From contig JAITYX010000034.1 of assembly GCA_021018815.1 (NCBI GenBank), positions 1,426,001 through 1,490,000 of the forward strand: a stretch of DNA of 64,000 bases, given 5' to 3'. The position numbers were made by a program, and so were the translations under genes. Source of the stretch: Talinum fruticosum (lineage: Eukaryota > Streptophyta > Magnoliopsida > Caryophyllales > Talinaceae). Below, in pieces: positions 57,060 to 64,000 of this stretch. The stretch's first letter is position 1; each line of letters starts with the position of its first letter. The notes beneath the pieces were generated by a model, which was not told the origin of the DNA, made no database searches, and worked only from the letters and a program-made list of their open reading frames with translations.

Positions 57060-57260
57060 TTCGTGCACGGGCGGAACTAGTGGGGGACCAAGGGGGCCAT
57101 GGTTCCCCCATAAAATTATTTAAATATATCAATTAACTGTTTTAAGATCAGTTAAGTTACAAAAGCACAGTGGTTTGAAGCACTTATAATTCTTGCCTGC
57201 CCCAATGTCAGGGGTTTGAGGCTCTAACTCCACCATTCTCTCCATTTTAAAAAAAATGGT
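57060..57260. mobile_element. Possible hAT-like non-autonomous remnant
   Basis: GGGCGGAACTAGTGGGGGACC followed by GGGGGCCATGGTTCCCCC resembles the GGCGGAGCTAGGGGG-type ends of plant hAT derivatives, and the AT-rich sequence after it fits. The other terminus was not identified, so boundaries are unknown. Confidence 0.35.
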
Positions 57261-58270
57261 TGGCTACTCCTATGAATTGTTATGGTAACCATCCAATTTC
57301 CTTGTTAATTGGTGAGGTTTTTCAATCATGTTTCACTTCATTTATACTTTATTAATATATTGTGCTATTGTTAATTTTTGTACTACATTTTCTTAAATAT
57401 TGTCTAGTAGCTTTTTCTAAACGAATTTCCGTGACATGCTTTATCCTTCTTCATTATTTATCATTATTTTGTTATTGGACAATTACTTTGTTTACTTTTT
57501 TAATAATAAAGTTTAGAAAATTTCATTTTTAACAATTTAATAAGATATTAATAAAAATCGAATATTAACCATTAATTCACTCTTGAATGAGATAATTTCA
57601 AAAGTTATTCTATTGAGGCCAACCTTTTTCACTTTGTTGAGATCTTATGTGTATAATTTGTTCCTCCTTTTTTCAAAACATTTTATATGCCTCTATTTTA
57701 GATAAAGTTCAGAAAATAAATGGAATGTTTTTTTTTTTGGTCCGGATGAGTCAGAATGGGCAATACAATATAATGGGGGATGAGAAATCGAACCTAAGAC
57801 ATAATGTATCCTTGACCTCATTTGTAATAAGTAAATTATTATGTGATATTAAAGGACACTCTATCAACAAAATTTGTTCGCATGATTTAGTATCTATTTA
57901 GGTTAACTAAAGCGTTAATTAAAGTGTGAATTGGAAAAACACTTGCGCTAGGCAAAGTATGTAGCCGAACGTCGACTAGACAACCTATCAAAGATTAGAA
58001 AAATATTGAGCGGCCTCCCTTATAATTTTTTCCTGGTTTTGCCTGGCCTTTCCTCCTAGTCATTACCTGCAACGATGGCTGCATGGCCGGGACATTGAAA
58101 CATTTATAATACGTGGAGGTTTGTCCTGAATTGGGCTGCCTCAGGAAAGCTTATTGTGAGATATAATGGCTGATATAATGCCATGTCAGCCTGATGTCCC
58201 AACTTCTGTTGCCTGGCACATCGATCACCTTACAATAACATATTGCGGGACGGAGACGGTCTCACCCAAA

Positions 58271-58483
58271 AATTTGCTCAAAATATTGAGGACAATTAAG
58301 AGATTTGAACACAAATATGAACCCAAATCTATCATCCTTATGGGTGAGAATACCATATGGAATGCAAGATTGCCACAATTTGCTCAAAATATTGAGGACA
58401 ATTAAGAGATTTGAACACAAATATGAACCCAAATCTATCATCCTTATGGGTGAGAATACCATATGGAATGCAAGATTGCCACA
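58271..58483 (+). repeat. 106-bp exact or near-exact tandem duplication
   Basis: AATTTGCTCAAAATATTGAG starts at 58,271 and 58,377; both copies run to AAGATTGCCACA. The copies look identical, so the event is recent. Just left is a GAGACGGTCTCACC palindrome-like motif common in plant intergenic repeats. Confidence 0.93.
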
Positions 58484-59656
58484 TCCCGAGATTAAAGACT
58501 TGTTCGAAGTGATATTTATACCAGTATTTATTAGAAAATTCAGCTCATTTAAGCTATAACAGCTAATAATTCCACTTCATTTTGGCCAATCTCATTTCAC
58601 CTATAACAACTAATCATTTCAACTCATAACAGCTAAGCCAATAATTTCACCTAAATAGTCGTATCTTTTCTTATAGTATTGGATTGTGTGCAAAAATTGG
58701 GGATACTTGGAGACATTGTTTCCCCATGATAATATTTTTGGACGGATTAGCTAGTTCGAGAGGTGAAAACATTAAATTTTTTTTTAATGGTACCATCTTG
58801 GATTGAAGTGAGATGTGTTGCCTGCTTGGCTTTAGGAAGCACAGAAAAAAGAAAAATTGTTTCATAATGCCCTTCTAGTTATTGTTCGGTGCTTTTAGTT
58901 GGAGACGAATACGTATTTTCTTTTAAAAAATAGGTAATTTCAAGCTGTACAGGGAGATTTCCTTGGATTCATTACGAGTATTTTCCTACTGGCTCCCGTG
59001 GATGGGTTTCTTTAGTGAACTCACAGAGGATTCAAACTATTTTGCATTTATAGTTTAGCATTTGATTTTCTCAGTTTCTTTTCATGTTCATCCTTTTCCT
59101 ATATCCTTTTCCTTTATCTGATTGATGATATACTACCCATCAATAATTAAAAAGGAGTGTTCCTTTTCTTCTTGTCTGTTTTTATTTTTTTCCTTTATCT
59201 GATTCGTTATGACTATTTTCCTACTGGCTCCCGTGGATGATACACTACTCGTCAGTAAGTAATGAGCCGTTTGCATATTACAGTTTGGTTGATTGCTATT
59301 GTTGCACCTCCCTGACCCACACCAACACCCCCTGGTTTTCTGGATGGACAACTGTGGATCTCTATGATGGCTGTTGATTTATCCTAATCTGCAGCTTTTT
59401 AGGTTACATAAAAAATGGTTTTTGTTTTGTATGCTTAGAATTCAAAATGTAAATTTCAAGTAAAGAATATATTTACTCGGAAAATATAAAGCAGGTATCT
59501 TAATGATGCTGTTAACTGAAAGTTTTTAAGAGTTAAAAGTAATAAAAGGTCTTGAGACCTTCATGACTACTGGAGCTCAAGAATGCTGATTACTTCATCT
59601 TATGCATGCAGATCGAAGCTGTAGATAGAGTATTGGTTATCATTGCTATTAAAGAA

Positions 59657-61436
59657 ATGAAATTTGGATCAAAGAAAGGATGGAAGTCAATCATGCCTCT
59701 GCGTTCAAAGGGAAAATCAGCAATGAGATTTTGTTTGTTTTCCAAAGCAAAGTCATCTGGCCTTGATCCCGGAAATACTCCTGTCTATCTTAATGTGTAT
59801 GACCTCACTCCCATGAACGGATATCTCTACTGGGCTGGTCTTGGTATCTTTCATTCTGGTGTGGAAGGTAGAAGAAACCTACTCTCTTCTAGATGCTTTC
59901 ATTTGTCCTTCTGACTACTCTCGTATATGCCATTAATAGAAAACTCTTCTCTTACTTTGCTCCTTGGATAAAATTATGTTTTTCTGTTCAAAATCTCTCT
60001 TTTCTTAGCCTCGTGTCGAAGCCTCTCGTATGAACTAGTGGTGAACTTTGCTTATTCCTTTCCTAAAATGGAAGTTACGTGCTGCTAATCGTAATGGAGT
60101 CAGAATCTAGTTGCTCAATATGAAGTTTTTTAAAGACACGTTGCGTTGTTTGCTTCATTTTCATGGAAAGAATCCTATCAAGTTTGTAAAGGACTCAATT
60201 GGAAACATCCTCTTGTATCTTCTCTTCAACCAGTTGCATACATTTTAGGTGACAATTGTGTTCAGTGCTCTGAATCTACCTGTATTGATTGACTTTGACA
60301 TGCAAGTTCTCAACATGTATGGAAATAAAGTACATTCCTACTCGCTTCTGATGGCTAAAAAGCCAAATGGACAGAAAGCGTATTCGTGTTCTAGTGTCCA
60401 CCAAGTATCATACGGAGTATCTACATTGTGTTTTTTATTACTTATGTGTGTTTGTGTGTGTATAGTCCATTGTTATCGTCTGAGTTTATATTCTGTATGA
60501 CTTTCAATTAATTTGTAATATAAATGTTGATTAGATATGGCGTATCACTCTGCGTATCGTAACATTCTGCTTTAGCTGTAACTCACGGGTTTCTCTCTGT
60601 TGCTTTAAATTTGCATATGACAGAAAATCCACATATGGTAACACTGACAGCTACTGTGATGTTAAGAAATAAACAGCTACTGTGATCTGATACTCCGTAA
60701 TACAGTTTTTCCTATAAAGAAACTGTTTAGAATTTCTTGCCATGTCAGTGTTCAACATGAATTTATTTATGGACGATATAAGACAATTTTCTGTGTGCCA
60801 GTTCATGGTGTAGAATATGCATTTGGAGCTCATGACTACCCAACCAGTGGTGTTTTTGAGGTGGAGCCTCGGCAATGCCCTGGCTTCAAGTTTAGAAAAT
60901 CAATATTTATTGGGACAACATGCTTAGATGCGAAGGAGGTGAGAGAGTTCATGGAACAGCATGCTACAAACTACAACGGCGATACATACCACCTGATTGT
61001 CAAAAATTGTAATCACTTCTGCAAGGATGTGTGCTACAAGCTAACTGGCAAGAAAATCCCAAAATGGGTCAATCGATTAGCCAAGATAGGTATCATTGAG
61101 CTTGTGCTCTAATTTTTTATGCACACCATTCATTGTGTATCTTACGTGCATTGATCCTATGTTTCTTTGTCTTTTGCCCCATTCTCCCCAGGTTCAGCAT
61201 GCAGTTGTATACTTCCTGATACACTCAGAATTAATGCCGTTCAAGAGGACACAAATTTGGTCCCCTACGAGAATGACAAGAAAAGGCTAAGGAATGCCTT
61301 CAGTTGCTTATCATCAATCTCTATTCGCCAAAAGCAACTATCTACGTCGTCTTTATTTATACGCTCTCCATTGAAAAGCTGCTTTACGTCATGTGAGCTT
61401 AAGAGTTCCAAAAAGCGTCCGTTGACAGAGAGTTAA
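59657..61436 (+). CDS. DeSI-like PPPDE thiol peptidase
   Basis: Three coding exons, 59,657-59,867, 60,802-61,089 and 61,192-61,436, with GT/AG introns and phases that join to 247 codons. The PPPDE family (DeSI) are papain-like cysteine isopeptidases with a His/Cys dyad that act on SUMO or ubiquitin conjugates. Residues 43-165 are the domain: VYLNVYDLTPMNGYLYWAGL, His66 in GIFHSGVE, VHGVEYAFGAHDYPTSGVFE, and the Cys140 motif NCNHFCKDVCYKLTGK followed by PKWVNRLA. All key residues are kept. The tail (167-247) is Ser/Lys-rich. I chose ATG 59,657 because it starts MKFGSKKGWKSIMPLRSKGK, like plant DeSI-like proteins, although the frame opens at 59,606. Length and layout resemble Arabidopsis DeSI-like At4g17486/At5g47310 from memory. 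Likely functional. Confidence 0.93.
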
Positions 61437-63384
61437 GATGCCCTCGAGTAGATTCATTTTAGATTCTTCCAGGATCTGTGTTTAGTTGTATCCGCTGTGT
61501 TTACTGTAAACTCATTGTAGACTCTGGGAGCCAGAATGAGGGAGATGTAACATATGTTATTCTGTAATTATACCACTTATCTGGTTTCCCATTATGGTTG
61601 GAGGTGATCTCGATTCCCATCTGTTTACCTTGTGTTCCACTGTCCGAGATCTTTGTCATCTGTAACAATGTTTCACCGTTGGCCTTCATGTTGTAGTCAA
61701 TTCTTAAACAAGGCTATCTAAAGAAATTCTGGTGTAGAAGCTTTCCATCGTTTAGAAGTAATCACCAGTTTTTCGATCGTTTCTCAACTGTGAAATGATT
61801 TGGACTAGTTGCTCGAGTGTTCTGCAACTATTGGCGACACTGTAAGATCACAAAACCAAAAAAAAAGATCTAAAATCAATTTGTTCATGAAACGGGTTTA
61901 AAACTTGTTGCAAACAATAAATTCTGCAGTGTTAAAAAGAATGAACTTGATGATCAACCCCGGTCAAAGAAGTGGGTCAAATGGTCAACCAGAGTTAGAT
62001 CAATTGACTTGGTTTATTGTTGAATTGCCTTTATGTCCGAGCAAAATTTCTATATATCTATGATCTTTCATTATTTTATAATATTTAATTGCTTAAAAGC
62101 ATAATTTCAGAAATATAATACCTTAATTAAATATAGACATAAATCATCTATTTTTCAAAGTAAAAACATTAGGAGAGGAAAAAATATAATTTTTATACAA
62201 ATCTATTGAATGAGGTAAAACCTCATTTAATATTTTTGCCCAAAATTTACATTGATGACATATATTCCTCTCTTAAAACTCGGACCTTTAAATAAATTAA
62301 AACAAACGTTAAACATGAATACATAATTTGACCCTCTTACTCTTTCTCACTCGCACCCTCCCCCTTCCCCCTTTTCCCTACTCCTTAGCCACCCTTGCTC
62401 CGTCTCTCTTCCCTTTCCAGCCTCCCCATCCCGCTTTCTATCTCCTCCTCACCACCATTTTTCTCTGCTCTTCTCTTCCCTTTTCAGCCTCCCACGTCCC
62501 TCTCTCTCTCTCCTTCTCGCCATATGAAGGAGCCAAAGAAAACAAAAGAAGCTTTAACTGGAAAAATCCCGATCAAATCACGAGTCGGTCAGGTTGGCCG
62601 AATTTCACGAATCAATGCACTGAACATTTTTAGCGTTAACTGGGCCGCTAACTTGGCTAGTTTCTGGTCCGAATGGTTCAACCGGCTAATCCAGCTCGGT
62701 TTTATTAACATTGTTGCCAACAAAGGTGAGGTAGCCCATATCAATATCTCAAAGTATACCTACAAAAATAACCGAACACCCAAAATTTGAACTTAGTGAT
62801 TTGGATTCGATATTTAAATCGATACAAAAAATGAAGTTTACTGTTTTTAGGCTAAACAACAAAAGTGCCCAAACCGATAACCAAACTGGACCCTAGTGTG
62901 CTTGAACCAAAATTACCTATACCCGAAAAGAGAGATGACCTAATTTAAACCCCATTTGAGATGATTGAATCTAATTATAAGGTAAAGTAAATACGAATAA
63001 TCTAAATCGGAATGACCTATACTTTTCATTTTATACCCAATTTGCGTAGATCTAAAACTGATTGCACGGAGTCCGTAATCATGTATAAAACTGACTGAGT
63101 TGATGTGAGATTCACAAGTCATAGGCCCAGTTGGTTCTTTCCTTTTCTTTTATTATTTTTGACATATAAAATTCTTTCATAATATTGGATGCAAAAATAT
63201 TAGAACAATGCAAAAATAAATGCCTTAAAGTGCTTCATTGATATTTTTCAAAAATTATTTTTAAATTGGATTCATCGAGCAACCACCCTTTGCTTTGATT
63301 TTATTTTGACAAAACATGACGAGGTCGTCTACAAAGAAATTTTCATTTTCCTGGCTTTCATTGCCAGTTTATGAGCTTCAATAA
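61437..63384. other. 3' untranslated and intergenic region
   Basis: The first few hundred bases are probably the 3' untranslated region of the DeSI-like gene; an AATAAA-like motif (CAATAAATTC) is near 61,916. The rest is AT-rich except a CT-rich block at 62,330-62,525 followed by an open stretch (MKEPKKTKEALTGKIPIKSR) to about 62,790 that I do not recognise. No RNA gene seen. Confidence 0.5.
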
Positions 63385-63700
63385 TCATAGACATACTTCA
63401 ACAAGAACTACATAATTGAAATTTTGCAACAATCTAACAATTGTGCTCTGCCAAACTTTATTCTCTTTAATCTTGATACTTTTTGCTGAAGGTCCACGAT
63501 TAACGGTTGAGAGTCGGCTCGAATAAGAGCTTGCTGAAAAACCATAGATGATTGGATTCCTTTCTTTCCAAACTCCCCACATAGCTGTCATGAACCTCCT
63601 TAACATCATATCTCTGTTGAATTCTGCATTTTGCTTAGTTAATCTTGTGACTTTGAGACACCCTTTTGTTTTCATCTTGTGATTTTGAGATGGATGCATT
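63385..63700 (-). pseudogene. LINE-type reverse transcriptase tail fragment
   Basis: The minus strand reads DMMLRRFMTAMWGVWKERNP. The W..WKERN motif is typical of the zf-RVT region at the end of plant LINE ORF2 and of related RNase H proteins. About 100 codons remain, with no flanking RT motifs in the window. Assignment rests on that short motif. Confidence 0.45.
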
Positions 63701-64000
63701 TAATTGAGTTTATTACCGTTGCATTTGCAAGTATTATATTTTTGTACCTTATAGTTACGACTAACAAACCACTCTTTGTATTTATTAACTAAGTTTTATT
63801 AAATTTATGAGTATTTTTATTTTATAACAAGATGTTTTGTTTACAATTGTATAATAACGCATGATCAATTGCTTAACAATTTTTTTAATTGTAACGTCTA
63901 ACAAAACTTTATAGTACATAACCGTGCGCAGTATAAAATTCACACTAGTAATCTACTATTCCCACCTAATAAGGTATTACGGATATTATTATAAATAAAA
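63701..64000. other. AT-rich end of window without features
   Basis: I see only short A/T runs and no gene or repeat boundary. Confidence 0.5.

Larger units (their letters stand above)
55575..59610. other. Non-coding region upstream of the DeSI-like coding exon (possible long intron)
   Basis: AT-rich with T-rich runs and no recognisable coding sequence. It contains a TE-like remnant near 57,060, a 106-bp tandem duplication at 58,271, and a 25-bp repeat (ATTTTCCTACTGGCTCCCGT, then GGATG) at about 58,980 and 59,214. A (TTTA)n run lies near 56,524. Confidence 0.5.

Noticed and set aside
62328..62790. A short host gene with a CT-rich start
   Set aside because: The first half is low-complexity and the second half has no recognised domain, splice signals or neighbours to support it.
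1..64000. tRNA or rRNA genes
   Set aside because: I looked for tRNA B-box-like GGTTCGA motifs in cloverleaf context and for rRNA core segments and saw none that I could support by eye.

Overview
The window looks like nuclear DNA of a flowering plant, probably a eudicot. It is AT-rich, has introns with GT/AG borders, and contains plant Ty1/copia, Ty3/gypsy, CACTA, hAT and Harbinger-type elements. The only convincing host gene is a PPPDE (DeSI-like) peptidase gene near the right end. I cannot name the species.

Almost everything from 1 to about 54,280 is one nest of transposable elements. The oldest layer I can see is an hAT transposase gene on the minus strand. Its 3' part is at about 10,260-11,743 and its probable 5' part at about 49,778-50,640. 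A Sirevirus-like Ty1/copia element (Sire-1, minus strand) inserted into it. Its two 1.4-kb LTRs, 11,749-13,180 and 48,337-49,772, are flanked by the same 5-bp duplication TAGTA, so one 10-kb element is now spread over 38 kb. It was opened at three sites by CACTA elements: CACTA-1 at 16,458-28,177 (duplication ATA), CACTA-3 at 30,131-32,382 (ACA) and CACTA-4 at 32,902-37,977 (TCT). A fourth site holds an inverted composite of two related copia fragments (38,609-47,387). CACTA-1 itself holds a second copy of its own family (CACTA-2, 16,912-21,951, duplication TAT) and a solo copia LTR (22,462-24,063, duplication AAAGG).

The left edge is a second stack: a degenerate Ty3/gypsy element (1 to about 3,120) inside a partial copia LTR, inside a long TGTAACACC-type LTR (3,889-9,273). 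That LTR also carries a solo LTR of its own family (4,958-8,024, duplication ATGCC). A third copy of this LTR, inverted, lies at 51,002-54,277. A Harbinger/Tourist-like MITE sits at 9,351-9,989.

From about 54,280 to 64,000 the sequence is low-copy. The DeSI-like gene (coding exons 59,657-59,867, 60,802-61,089 and 61,192-61,436, plus strand) has normal splice borders and both catalytic residues. A possible 5' untranslated exon ends near 55,574, which would give an intron of about 4 kb. A LINE-like fragment lies near the right end. All transposon genes in the window are broken. CACTA-4 is the most informative, because it carries both an En/Spm-type Transposase_24 gene and an Ulp1-like (C48) peptidase gene.
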